From the NCBI RefSeq assembly GCF_000224005.2, contig NZ_CP007031.1, positions 2,571,001 to 2,635,000 on the forward strand: a stretch of 64,000 nucleotides of DNA, written 5' to 3'. Source of the DNA: Marichromatium purpuratum 984 (lineage in GTDB: Bacteria > Pseudomonadota > Gammaproteobacteria > Chromatiales > Chromatiaceae). Positions 1 to 8,043 of the stretch are shown here, in pieces. The notes beneath the pieces were generated by a model. The model had not been told where the DNA came from and searched no databases. It saw only the letters and a program-made list of their open reading frames with translations. Within the stretch, counting starts at the first letter, position 1. Each line of letters starts with the position of its first letter. The translations under genes were made by a program, and so were the position numbers.

Positions 1-15
1 GACGAGCTGAAGTAA
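1..15 (+). CDS. 3' end of a gene entering from the left (partial)
   Basis: The first 15 bases read as four sense codons (Asp-Glu-Leu-Lys) followed by TAA. A strong terminator-type hairpin follows immediately, before the convergent reductase gene. This supports the end of a plus-strand gene, but four codons say nothing about its product. Confidence 0.35.
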   Translation, partial: DELK

Positions 16-23
16 TTCAGTCC

Positions 24-46
24 GGCGGGCGCGCACCGCGCCCGCC
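24..46. terminator. Hairpin between convergent genes
   Basis: A perfect 10-bp stem (24-33 pairs with 37-46) encloses a 3-base loop. It sits between the plus-strand stop at 13-15 and the minus-strand stop at 51-53. There is no clear T-run, so a terminator role is inferred from position and stem strength. Confidence 0.6.
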
Positions 47-50
47 ACCC

Positions 51-812
51 TCACCCGAGGGTATAGCCGGCGTCGACCTTGAGGGTCGCACCGGTGATCA
101 GGCGCGCCCGCGCCGAGGCGAGGAACTCCACCGCGTCGGCCACGTCCTCGGGGCGCACCACCTCGCCGCCGAGCACATGACGCCGCGCCACCGTCTCGGC
201 CATCAGCGCGCGCGCCTCGCCCCACATCTCCGAATCGACCACCCCCGGCGCCACGCCGTTGACGCGGATGCCGCGTTCGCCGAGGGCGAGCGCGAGACGC
301 TGGGTGAGCATGTCGAGTCCGGCCTTGCTGACCGAGTAGCTGGTCGAGGTGCAGCTGGCGAAAGGGTGCCCGGCGCAGGCCGAGGAGAGGTTGATGACCA
401 CCGGCGCGGCGCTGTGCTCGAGCAAGGGCGCGGCACATTGGGTCAACGCGAAGGGAGCGACCAGATTGACCTCGAGGGTCGCGCGCCATTGTTCGAGTTC
501 GGCCTCCAGGGTGCCGACGTCGAGGATCACCCCGGCGTTGTTGATCAGTACGTCGAGACGCCCGTCACGCGTCCTGATCTCCTCGACCAGCCGCGAGCGG
601 AAGGCCGCGTCGGTGGCGTCTCCGGTGAGCGCGAGCAAGCGCTCGCCGACGACGGCCTCGGGGTACGCCGCGCGCAGCCGCGCCAGGCGCGCAGGATCCC
701 GCCCAAAGGTGTAGACCCGCGCACCGAGTTCGAGAAAGCGCCCGACCAATGCCGCGCCGATCCCCGAGGTGCCGCCGCTGACACAGACCACCCGTGGCGT
801 CGGTGCACTCAT
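51..812 (-). CDS. Short-chain dehydrogenase/reductase (classical SDR), 253 aa
   Basis: A cytoplasmic NAD(P)H-dependent oxidoreductase of the classical SDR family. The Rossmann motif GGTSGIG lies at residues 13-19, NNAG at 91-94, Asn116 in the EVN motif, Ser143/144, and the catalytic YSVSK with Tyr159 and Lys163. The C-terminus has the usual GATLKVDAG motif. The ATG at 812 overlaps the stop of the upstream SDR gene by four bases, so translation is probably coupled. The same reading frame stays open upstream of this ATG but lacks SDR character there. As third gene after a pterin-synthase-family gene and another SDR, it may reduce a pterin side chain; that substrate is an inference from context only. 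Confidence 0.88.
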   Translation of the reverse strand: MSAPTPRVVCVSGGTSGIGAALVGRFLELGARVYTFGRDPARLARLRAAYPEAVVGERLLALTGDATDAAFRSRLVEEIRTRDGRLDVLINNAGVILDVGTLEAELEQWRATLEVNLVAPFALTQCAAPLLEHSAAPVVINLSSACAGHPFASCTSTSYSVSKAGLDMLTQRLALALGERGIRVNGVAPGVVDSEMWGEARALMAETVARRHVLGGEVVRPEDVADAVEFLASARARLITGATLKVDAGYTLG

Positions 813-1510
813 CGCTCGCGCTGTCCGAGGTTGGCGTGAATCAGCGCGCCGTTGAGCACCGGCGCGCCGGCGGCGAAGGCCACGGTCTCGGCGATCTCCT
901 CGGGCTCGATCAGCCGGTCGAAGGCGCTCAGACCGGTAAGCGCCGCCAGGGTCTCGGCATTGCCGTCGATCACCCCGCGCAACTGCTCGGTATCGGTGAA
1001 GCCGGGGCAGATCATACAGGTATGGACGCCGTGCCCGGCCAGATCCTGACAGGTTGCGCGCATCATCCCGGCGAGCGCGTGCTTGGCGATGACATAGCTC
1101 GCCACCCCCGGCACCGCCTTCTCGGCCAGGGTCGAGCCGATATAGATCACGCTCGAGCCGGCGCCCATCCGTCCCAGCAGCAGGCGGTTGAGGGTCGCGG
1201 CGGCCACCAGGTTGAGTTCGAGCACTGCGCGCAGGTGCTCGGCCTCGAGCGCATCGGCACGATCGGCGTGCATCACCGAGGCGTTGTGCACCAGACATAC
1301 CCGCTCGGCGCCGGCGACCGCCTCCTGCAGCGCCCCGGCACATTGCTCCAGCGCGCCGGGCACGGCCAGATCACAGGCGAGATTGTCGACACCCACGTCC
1401 GGACAAGGACGGCGCGACAGGTTGAGCACGCTCCAGCCATCGACCAGGAAGCGCGTGGCGATGGCGCGTCCGATCCCCGAGCTGGCGCCGGTGACGATCA
1501 ATCGATTCAT
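809..1510 (-). CDS. Short-chain dehydrogenase/reductase, possibly sepiapterin-reductase-like, 233 aa
   Basis: An SDR fold with TGASSGIG at residues 7-14, catalytic Ser126, Tyr139 and Lys143 (YVIAK), and Asn100. The usual NNAG segment reads HNAS (75-78), a departure from classical SDRs. The ATG at 1510 overlaps the upstream PTPS-family stop (ATGA). Its short length and its place directly after a pyruvoyl-tetrahydropterin-synthase-family gene suggest a sepiapterin-reductase-like role, reducing the side chain of a pterin intermediate. Family membership is clear from the motifs, but the substrate is inferred from neighbours. Confidence 0.85.
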   Translation of the reverse strand: MNRLIVTGASSGIGRAIATRFLVDGWSVLNLSRRPCPDVGVDNLACDLAVPGALEQCAGALQEAVAGAERVCLVHNASVMHADRADALEAEHLRAVLELNLVAAATLNRLLLGRMGAGSSVIYIGSTLAEKAVPGVASYVIAKHALAGMMRATCQDLAGHGVHTCMICPGFTDTEQLRGVIDGNAETLAALTGLSAFDRLIEPEEIAETVAFAAGAPVLNGALIHANLGQRER

Positions 1511-2001
1511 TCTGACTCCCAGGTTGAATAGGCCCACTGCCCGAGCCCCGACGAGACCCCCAGCTCGATACCGCGCACGTCGGCGCCGATCAGCTCGGGA
1601 CGATCACGCAGCCGCGCGAGCAGCAGCTCGGCGAGTTCCTCGATGGTCACGTTGCGCAACGGCAACAGCAGCACGTCGCGTTCGAGAAAGGGGATGCGCT
1701 CGCGATCGAAGCACGCGAACACCATGCCGTCGCCGCGCTCGATGCGCAGGTACGGCGACAGCTCCGGCAACAGCATGCGCTCGTCGAGGGCGTCGCACAG
1801 CTCGCGCAGCACGCGCTTGAGCACCACGTAGTCGAAGGTCATGCCATCGGCGCCGATCCCGGCGGTCACGGCGCAGCGGACCCGAAAGTTGTGTCCATGA
1901 AGGTTCTCACGCGCGACGGACGAGAAGATGGTGAAGTGTCCGGCGCTGAAATTCAGATATTCCTTGCTGATCTCGATACGGGTCAGGGGATGCTTTGCCA
2001 C
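1507..2001 (-). CDS. 6-pyruvoyl-tetrahydropterin synthase / QueD family protein, 164 aa
   Basis: A zinc-dependent enzyme family that acts on 7,8-dihydroneopterin triphosphate. The zinc histidines are His22 (SAGHF) and His35/His37 (HGHNF). The Thr-x-Glu motif VTIEEL lies near residue 120. The catalytic cysteine normally found four to six residues before HGH is missing: the segment reads VARENLHGH, with Glu32 three residues before His35, as in the Glu position of PTPS-III and I/III types. The usual LDHxxL motif is LDERML, so its histidine is lost. GTG at 2001 is chosen because the family alignment begins with the lysine-rich segment just after it. It is first gene of a tightly overlapping trio with two SDRs. 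It may be a divergent pterin synthase rather than a queuosine enzyme. Confidence 0.8.
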   Translation of the reverse strand: MAKHPLTRIEISKEYLNFSAGHFTIFSSVARENLHGHNFRVRCAVTAGIGADGMTFDYVVLKRVLRELCDALDERMLLPELSPYLRIERGDGMVFACFDRERIPFLERDVLLLPLRNVTIEELAELLLARLRDRPELIGADVRGIELGVSSGLGQWAYSTWESE

Positions 2002-2116
2002 TGCTTGGGGTCTCCGGCTGGTTGGCGTCGCGCGCCGTCCTCGGGTTGTTGGGTCCATGGCTCCATGTGGGGGCGTCGGCGCGGAACACACCCGCGCCAC
2101 CCCGGGGCGTAAATCC

Positions 2117-3175
2117 TCAACGATCCGCGCGGCGACGCCACACCATGCCCGACAACAGCAGCAACGGCAACGACAGGGTCAGCACCACCAGCTCGAAAAC
2201 AGGCAGCAGCGATGCCTCGGTGGCGCGTAGCGTCACATGCGCGAGATAGAGTGCGAAGGCGATGATGAACAGGGCGCCGACCCATCGCCCGATCGCGATC
2301 CCACCACGAAACAGCGGCACACAGAGCAGCACGACGGCGATCATGATCGGCAGATCGATCAACAGGGTCTCGCGCGAGATGGCGATGGCCTCCGGCGCGG
2401 CCAGGGCGCCGAGCCCGAGCACCGCAAGGATATTGAACAGATTACTGCCGAGCACATTGCCCACGGCGAGATCGCGATGGCCGCGCAGACAGGCGATCAC
2501 CGAGGTCGCCACCTCCGGCAGCGAGGTGCCGATGGCAACCACCGTCAACCCGATCACCAGTTCGTCGACACCCAGTACCCGGGCGATATCGACCGCCCCC
2601 ATCACCAGCAGGCGGGCACCGATGGCCAGCAGCAGCAACCCCAGGGCAAGCAGCGCGAACTGGCCGAGCAGCGCTCGCGGCGAACGTGACACCGCCGCCG
2701 TATCGGTCCCGACACCCTCGCCACGCCCCTGGCGGATCGACCACACCAGATAGACCAGCAACGCGGCGAACAACAACCCACCATCGAAGCGCCCCACTCC
2801 GCCGTCAAGCGCGAGCAACCAGAGCGCGACCGAGGCGGCCAGCACCAGTGGCAAATCGATCCGCACCGCGCGACGATGCACCACCAGTGGCGCGGTCAGG
2901 GCCGCTGCACCCAGCACCAGCAGGACGTTGGCGATGTTGCTGCCGACCACGTTGCCGACGGCCAGATCCGCCGCGCCCGCCCAGGCCGACTGCAGCGTCA
3001 CCGCCAACTCGGGCGCGCTGGTGGCGAAGGAGACCACGGTCAGCCCCACCACCAGCGGGCTGATCCGCATCGCCTGGGCCAGCGCCGAGGCGGCACGCAC
3101 CAACAGCTCGCCGCCACCGAGCAGGATGATGAACCCGGCCAGGATCAGTAGGGCCGAAAGAATCGACTCGTGCAT
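2117..3175 (-). CDS. Calcium/sodium antiporter family membrane protein (CaCA, YrbG-like), 352 aa
   Basis: An inner-membrane cation exchanger of the CaCA superfamily. It has about ten hydrophobic segments and the two inverted alpha repeats: GLTVVSFATSAPE with GNVVGSN at residues 44-80, and GLTVVAIGTSLPE with GNVLGSN near 208-250. The acidic Glu residues in the SAPE and SLPE motifs are the expected ion ligands. Length fits the family. It likely exchanges Ca2+ for Na+ or H+, but the ion cannot be fixed from sequence. It is not obviously in an operon with the pterin genes, which begin about 115 bp downstream. Confidence 0.9.
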   Translation of the reverse strand: MHESILSALLILAGFIILLGGGELLVRAASALAQAMRISPLVVGLTVVSFATSAPELAVTLQSAWAGAADLAVGNVVGSNIANVLLVLGAAALTAPLVVHRRAVRIDLPLVLAASVALWLLALDGGVGRFDGGLLFAALLVYLVWSIRQGRGEGVGTDTAAVSRSPRALLGQFALLALGLLLLAIGARLLVMGAVDIARVLGVDELVIGLTVVAIGTSLPEVATSVIACLRGHRDLAVGNVLGSNLFNILAVLGLGALAAPEAIAISRETLLIDLPIMIAVVLLCVPLFRGGIAIGRWVGALFIIAFALYLAHVTLRATEASLLPVFELVVLTLSLPLLLLSGMVWRRRADR

Positions 3176-3351
3176 GAGGGCTCCCTCCCCCGAAAGGGGA
3201 CAGATTCAGTTGCGCTGAGACCTGACCCGTCACCCTAACCGATCGACACCATCAAAGGCCACGCACCGACTGCGCGGTGCACCCACCTACACCGGCCAGA
3301 CCGCCATCACGGCTCGCTCGCCCCTCGACGCCGCGGTCGAGCCCGGCTCAC

Positions 3352-4110
3352 CTACCGCCTCCTGGCGAGATAGAAGCCGTAGCCGTAGCAGTCCCCGTAT
3401 TGTGCATAGAGCGCCATCTCCGTCTCCTCGGCGGCCACGATCGCGCGGGCCCGCTCACTCCCGGCATGGCGCGCCAGGAAGGCCGCGAAACGATCTCGCA
3501 GCGGTCGATAGTAATGCGCCTCCCAGCACGATTCGGGCAGCACGAAATAGCCGATCGGGGCATAGCCGTGACGCTCGAGCACGGCGAGCTTGGCCGCGGC
3601 GGTGTCGATTTCGGGGTACTCGGCCTCCCAGTGCGTCTGCACCTCGGGCGGACGCGAGGCCGTCGTCCAGGTGATCTCGGAGACGGCAAGGACACCGCCG
3701 GGCCTCAGGTAACGGCGCCACTGCTCGACCCCGCGCGCAAAGCCCATGTTGTAGATCGCGCCCTCGGACCAGAGGAGGTCGTATTCCTCGTCGGCGAACG
3801 GCAGGTCGTCCATCGAGCGACACAACGCGGTCACCCTGTCCGCCACCCCGGCGCGCGCCAGACGCGCGCCGAGCACCTCGACAAAGCTCGGGAGGACATC
3901 CACGGCAGTGATCTCGGCCGTCGGCAACAGACGCGCGAGCGCCAGGGTCGAGGCGCCGGTACCGCAGCCGATGTCGGCGACCCGCAGGGGCGCGGCACGG
4001 TCGATCCGCGCGAGATCGAGCGCGCGCGCAGTCTCCGCGTCGCTCCCCGGTCCCTGCCTCGCGGCGTCCTTGTGCAAGTCGATCAGAAGTTGCAGATCTT
4101 CATCATCCAT
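3352..4110 (-). CDS. Class I SAM-dependent methyltransferase, 252 aa
   Basis: A Rossmann-fold methyltransferase. Motif I is VADIGCGTGAS at about residues 44-54, followed by an acidic strand end (ITAVDV) and a later EEYDLLWSEGAIYNMGF segment typical of methyltransferase motif IV. The substrate is unknown. The late DLLWSEGAIY motif resembles small-molecule methyltransferases of the Methyltransf_11/25 type rather than RNA enzymes. It stands alone, 105 bp upstream of zur on the same strand, with no shared function visible. Confidence 0.85.
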   Translation of the reverse strand: MDDEDLQLLIDLHKDAARQGPGSDAETARALDLARIDRAAPLRVADIGCGTGASTLALARLLPTAEITAVDVLPSFVEVLGARLARAGVADRVTALCRSMDDLPFADEEYDLLWSEGAIYNMGFARGVEQWRRYLRPGGVLAVSEITWTTASRPPEVQTHWEAEYPEIDTAAAKLAVLERHGYAPIGYFVLPESCWEAHYYRPLRDRFAAFLARHAGSERARAIVAAEETEMALYAQYGDCYGYGFYLARRR

Positions 4111-4215
4111 CGTCGAGGGTCCCGTCGGTCAAGGAAGAAGCGTCGGAGCAACAGTGCTCGACATCGATACGGCACGTCACGGCGGCTAACGCCGGCGCAT
4201 GCGTGCCTCGCGCGC

Positions 4216-4647
4216 TCACCGACACCCCTCGCACACCCCGATCACCTCGACCACCTTGCGGCTCGGTGCGAAGCCGCTCTGCGTGGCGGCATCGAGCAGA
4301 CGCGCGGCGATCGCCTCGTCGTCGATCTCGACGACCCGGCCGCACTCGCTGCAGATGAGGAACTGTGCCGGGTGCGGGCGCTCGGGATGACGACAGTCGA
4401 TGAAGGCGTTGAGGGTCTCGAGGCGGTGGACGAGGCCCTGGGCGAGCAGGAATTCCAGCGCGCGGTAGACGGTCGGTGGCGCCAGGACGCGCTGCCCCTC
4501 GGCCATCTCGGCAAGGATCTCGTAGGCGCCGAGCGGGCGTTCGGCCTCGATCAGAATGCGCAGCACCCGGGCGCGCTGCGGGGTGAGCCGGACACCGCGC
4601 CCGGTGCACAGCCGCATCGCCCGCTCGAGCCGCCTCTCGGCGCTCAT
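4216..4647 (-). CDS. zur: Zinc uptake regulator Zur (Fur family), 143 aa
   Basis: A Fur-family metal-sensing repressor. The N-terminal winged helix has LTPQRARVLRIL and the recognition region APPTVYRALEFL (56-67). The structural zinc site has CSEC at 99-102 and CEGC at 139-142. The PHPAQFLIC segment is typical of Zur rather than Fur, which has an HHDH motif. It is the last gene of znuA-znuC-znuB-zur: its ATG overlaps the znuB stop by four bases, and it ends the operon. Zinc-bound Zur would repress the operon through the box near 7187-7199. Confidence 0.93.
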   Translation of the reverse strand: MSAERRLERAMRLCTGRGVRLTPQRARVLRILIEAERPLGAYEILAEMAEGQRVLAPPTVYRALEFLLAQGLVHRLETLNAFIDCRHPERPHPAQFLICSECGRVVEIDDEAIAARLLDAATQSGFAPSRKVVEVIGVCEGCR

Positions 4648-5495
4648 CCGCCCGCCCTCGCCCGTCGCGCGGCACGATGACGCGCCAGCAGCCGCGCGAC
4701 CAGCGCCGAGAGCACGTAGGCGGCACCGGCGAGCAGGATCATGGTCGGCCCGGCGGGCAGGTCGGGACCGTAGGAGAGCGCCAGCCCGCCGCTGGTGAAG
4801 GCCATGCCGAGCAGGGTCGCGACGACCATCATGGCGCCGAGCGAGTGCAGATAATGCCCGGCGATCGCCGCCGGCAAGGTGAGCAGCGCGATCACCAGGA
4901 TCAACCCGACGACCTGGATCAGCAGCACCACGGTCACCGCTACCAGACACAACAGCAGCAGATAGAAGAAGGCCACCGGCACGCCACGCAGGCGGGCGAA
5001 CTCCTCGTCGAAGATCACGGCGACGAACTGGCGATAACACAGCCCGACGACCACCAGCAGCACCAGATCGAGCGCCCCCATGAACCAGAGCGCGCGCTCG
5101 GGCACCAGCAGGATATTACCGAACAGCAGGCTGATCAGATCGGTGGCGTAGCCCGGGGTCTTGGCGATGAAGAGGATGCCGACGGCCATGCCGATGGCCC
5201 AGAGCGCGCCGATCAGGGTGTCCTCCTGCGCCGCCCAGGCCAGGCGCACGCCGCCGATCAGCAGCGCCGAGACGATCGCCGCGAACAACGCGCCGAGCAG
5301 CGGGTCGAGACCGAAATACAGCGCCGCGCCCATGCCGCCGAGCACCGAGTGGGCGATGCCCCCGGCCATGAAGGCGATACGCTTGACCACCACCAGGGTG
5401 CCGACCACGCCGCAACCGATGCTGGCGAGCAAGCCGGCGAGCAGCGCGCCCTGGAGGAAGTCGTAGTGGATCAGTGCGTCGAGGAATGCGTTCAT
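4644..5495 (-). CDS. znuB: Zinc ABC transporter permease ZnuB, 283 aa
   Basis: The inner-membrane subunit of the high-affinity zinc importer. It has about eight hydrophobic segments in the ABC-3 family pattern, starting with a short amphipathic helix and GALLAGLLASIGCGVVG. The family-typical segment RGVPVAFFYLLLLCLVAVTV lies in the middle. The chosen ATG at 5495 overlaps the znuC stop by four bases. The frame stays open upstream over znuC, but that part is a non-coding shadow. Translation is likely coupled to znuC and zur. Confidence 0.94.
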   Translation of the reverse strand: MNAFLDALIHYDFLQGALLAGLLASIGCGVVGTLVVVKRIAFMAGGIAHSVLGGMGAALYFGLDPLLGALFAAIVSALLIGGVRLAWAAQEDTLIGALWAIGMAVGILFIAKTPGYATDLISLLFGNILLVPERALWFMGALDLVLLVVVGLCYRQFVAVIFDEEFARLRGVPVAFFYLLLLCLVAVTVVLLIQVVGLILVIALLTLPAAIAGHYLHSLGAMMVVATLLGMAFTSGGLALSYGPDLPAGPTMILLAGAAYVLSALVARLLARHRAARRARAGG

Positions 5496-6259
5496 GTGTG
5501 ATGTCGATGTGCGCCCGGACAGGGTCCCGGCAAGTCGTGAGCGACGGCGCGCAGCCGCGTACCGTAGAGGTGCTGCACCAGCTCGCCGTCGAGCGCGTCG
5601 GTGGGGTGGCAGGTGAGCGTGCGGTTGAGACAGGCGACCCGGTGGACATAGGCCGAGATGAAGGCGATGTCGTGCGAGACGACGAGGATGGTCGGCTGCG
5701 GGTCGAGCCCGGCGAGCAGGTCGAAGATGTCGCCCTCGGCGCGTTGGTCGACATTGGCGGTGGGCTCGTCGAGGATCAGCAGGCGCGGCTCGGTGACCAG
5801 CGCGCGGGCGAGCAGCACGCGTTGCAGCTGGCCGCCGGAGAGCGCGCCGACGCGCCGCTCGGCCAGCCCCTCGGCGCCGACTGCGGCGAGCGCGCGGCGC
5901 GCCGCGGCGCGATCGGCGCGACGGGTCCAGCCCCACCAGGACCCCTGCCCCAACCGGCCCATGGCGACCACCTGCTCGACGGCGATCGGGAAATCGCGCG
6001 GGAAGCCGGGGAACTGGGGGACATAGCCGATGTGGCGCGCGGCACGCTGTGGCGACTCACCGAAGACATGGATCTGGCCGCGCTGCGGGCTGAGCAGACC
6101 GAGGATCAGCCGGAGCAGGGTGCTCTTGCCTCCGGCATTGGGTCCGACCAGCCCGATGAACTCGCCGGCAAGCACGGTGAGATCGACCCGCTCGAGGATC
6201 AGCGCGCCATCGTAGGCGAAGCTGAGATCGCGCACCGCGATCGCCGGAGTCGCACTCAT
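5492..6259 (-). CDS. znuC: Zinc ABC transporter ATP-binding protein ZnuC, 255 aa
   Basis: The cytoplasmic ATPase that powers zinc uptake. Walker A GPNAGGKST is at 39-47, the ABC signature LSGGQ at 140-144, Walker B LLILDEP at 160-166, and the H-loop histidine is in VVSHD near 195. The C-terminus is histidine-rich (GAHRHHT), as often seen in ZnuC. Its ATG overlaps the znuA stop by four bases. Length and order match ZnuC in other gammaproteobacteria. Confidence 0.95.
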   Translation of the reverse strand: MSATPAIAVRDLSFAYDGALILERVDLTVLAGEFIGLVGPNAGGKSTLLRLILGLLSPQRGQIHVFGESPQRAARHIGYVPQFPGFPRDFPIAVEQVVAMGRLGQGSWWGWTRRADRAAARRALAAVGAEGLAERRVGALSGGQLQRVLLARALVTEPRLLILDEPTANVDQRAEGDIFDLLAGLDPQPTILVVSHDIAFISAYVHRVACLNRTLTCHPTDALDGELVQHLYGTRLRAVAHDLPGPCPGAHRHHT

Positions 6260-7146
6260 CGATCCTCCCCGGCGACGAGCAGGGTGGCGAGACGACGCAG
6301 GGTGGCAAAGTACTCGGGTGAGAGCGGATCGACCACCTCGACCCGACCACCGATGGCCTCGGCGACGCGCTCGGCGGCGCGCGGATCGAGCTGCGGTTGC
6401 ACCAGGATCAAACGGACGTTCTCATGGCGTGCCTGCTCGATGAGCGCCGCCAGCGCCCGCGCTCCGGGCTCCTTGCCAGCGCGTTCGATGGCAACCTGCT
6501 CGAGTCCATAGGTCGCGGCGAAATAGCCCCAAGCGGGGTGATAGACCATGAAGCGACGGTGCGTGAGCCCATCGAGAGACGCGTGGAGTTCGGTATCGAG
6601 GGCATCGAGTTCGGCAACGAAGCGGTCGTGATTGGCGGCGAATTGCTCGGCGTGTGCCGGGTCGAGCGCGCCGAGGGCATCGCGCAGGTGCCCGGCCATC
6701 ACCCGCACCAGGGGCGGACTGGTCCAGATATGGCTGTCGATCTCGCCGTCATGGTGATCGTGTCCATGGTCATGATCGTGGTGCACGTCCTGATCGGTCG
6801 CGAGCTGGCGCAACGCGATGTCCTGGCGGGCGTCGAGGATCGGCAGCTCGGGGTTGGCCGCGCGTAACCGTGCCAACCAGCCTTCCTCGAAGGGCGCGCC
6901 GATGCGCACGAAAAGATCGGCCTCGGCCAGCGCGGCGATCTGACGCGGGCGCGGCTCGAACAGGTGCGGGCTCTCGCCCGGTGCGACCAGGGCATGCACC
7001 TCGACGCGATCGCCGCCGATGGCCTCGACGAAAGTCTGCTGCGGGGCGAGACTGACGAAGACCTCGAGCGGTTCGGGCTCGGCGGCCACCACCGGCAGCG
7101 ATGCCGCCAGCAGCACCGGACACAGCAGGCGCGTGATCAGGGACAT
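6256..7146 (-). CDS. znuA: Periplasmic zinc-binding protein ZnuA, 296 aa
   Basis: The substrate-binding protein of the zinc importer. A Sec signal peptide occupies about residues 1-22. Zinc ligands expected in the family are visible: His61 (SPHLFEP), His139 (SHIW) and His203 (YHPAWGY). A charged histidine/aspartate loop sits at about 121-132, the hallmark of ZnuA over manganese-binding homologues. ATG at 7146 is chosen because it gives a normal signal peptide; the frame is open 66 bases further upstream. It is first gene of the operon, preceded by a Zur-box-like site. Confidence 0.93.
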   Translation of the reverse strand: MSLITRLLCPVLLAASLPVVAAEPEPLEVFVSLAPQQTFVEAIGGDRVEVHALVAPGESPHLFEPRPRQIAALAEADLFVRIGAPFEEGWLARLRAANPELPILDARQDIALRQLATDQDVHHDHDHGHDHHDGEIDSHIWTSPPLVRVMAGHLRDALGALDPAHAEQFAANHDRFVAELDALDTELHASLDGLTHRRFMVYHPAWGYFAATYGLEQVAIERAGKEPGARALAALIEQARHENVRLILVQPQLDPRAAERVAEAIGGRVEVVDPLSPEYFATLRRLATLLVAGEDR

Positions 7147-7186
7147 GGGGATGGACCTCGCGGACATGGATTCGGAGACACGAAAA

Positions 7187-7199
7187 GATACAATATAAC
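7187..7199 (-). promoter_or_regulatory. Putative Zur box upstream of znuA
   Basis: On the minus strand this segment reads GTTATATTGTATC. It matches 10 of 12 fixed positions of the gammaproteobacterial Zur core GTTATANTATAAC as I remember it. It lies 41 bases upstream of the znuA start in an AT-rich island, and could also lie over the promoter of the divergent gene at 7271. Binding is inferred, not shown. Confidence 0.65.
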
Positions 7200-7270
7200 G
7201 TTTTTCGCCCACCGCACCAGCGACCGGGCCATCGCTCGTCTCACCGTCATCCAGGGGGATGCTGATCCGT

Positions 7271-7954
7271 ATGTCCTTCTCGACCCAACTGCTCTGGGCC
7301 TGCGCCCTCGGTCTCTACATCCTCGCCGTGCTCATCGCCACCCGACTGCCCTACGCCTGGATGGTGGCACGCGGCATGGAGCCGATTCGCGCCGTCTACT
7401 ACACCCGCAAGATCGTCCACATGCTCGCCGGCGGTGTCGGTTCGCTGATGGTACCGCTGGTGTTCACCGATCCCTGGTTCCCGCTGGTCAGCGGTCTGTT
7501 GCTCACCTTGGCGGTGTTCGTCGCCCATGTCAGCGGCTGGCGGCTGTACTGGTTCCAGATCACCGAGAACCGCAACGACGTCAAGTTCGCGCTGATGTGG
7601 TCGCTGTCGGTGTCGCTGCTGTGGTGGCTGCTCGACAACCCCTGGCTGGCGATCCTGCCCTCGCTCTACATGGCCTTCGGCGACGGCGTCACCGGGGTGG
7701 TGCGCAACGCGCTGATCCGACGTCGCTCCAAGAGTCCGGTGGGCAACATCGCGATGCTCGCGGTGAGCGCGCCGATGGGCTGGTACATCGGCGCGCTGGC
7801 CACCCCGGCGATCCCGGTGTGGGGGCTGATCTCGGCGGTGGTGGCGACCGTGGTCGAGCGCTACGAGTTCGGCCCGATCGACGACAATGTGTTGATCACC
7901 GTCGCCGCCTCTGCAGTGCTGCTCGTGGGTACCGCTGTCGGCCCGTTGATCTGA
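7271..7954 (+). CDS. Dolichol kinase / CTP-dependent phytol-kinase-like membrane protein, 227 aa
   Basis: An integral membrane protein of the DGK1/SEC59/VTE5 superfamily, whose members transfer phosphate from CTP to a lipid alcohol. Conserved blocks are TRKIVHMLAGG (45-55), FGDGVTGVVRN (136-146) and KSPVGN (154-159), with about six hydrophobic segments. The lipid substrate cannot be told: phytol, farnesol, undecaprenol and diacylglycerol are all known for relatives. ATG at 7271 is favoured because the purine run at 7253-7258 lies 12 bases upstream; ATG at 7259 would be too close. It is transcribed divergently from znuA and may share its control region. Confidence 0.72.
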   Translation: MSFSTQLLWACALGLYILAVLIATRLPYAWMVARGMEPIRAVYYTRKIVHMLAGGVGSLMVPLVFTDPWFPLVSGLLLTLAVFVAHVSGWRLYWFQITENRNDVKFALMWSLSVSLLWWLLDNPWLAILPSLYMAFGDGVTGVVRNALIRRRSKSPVGNIAMLAVSAPMGWYIGALATPAIPVWGLISAVVATVVERYEFGPIDDNVLITVAASAVLLVGTAVGPLI

Positions 7955-8043
7955 ACACGGGCACCGGCGCAAGGCAGTGCTGGCACATCCCCGCCAAGTG
8001 CGGTTAGCATCGACCTATCGCAAACGATTCAGGGAGATAGGCG

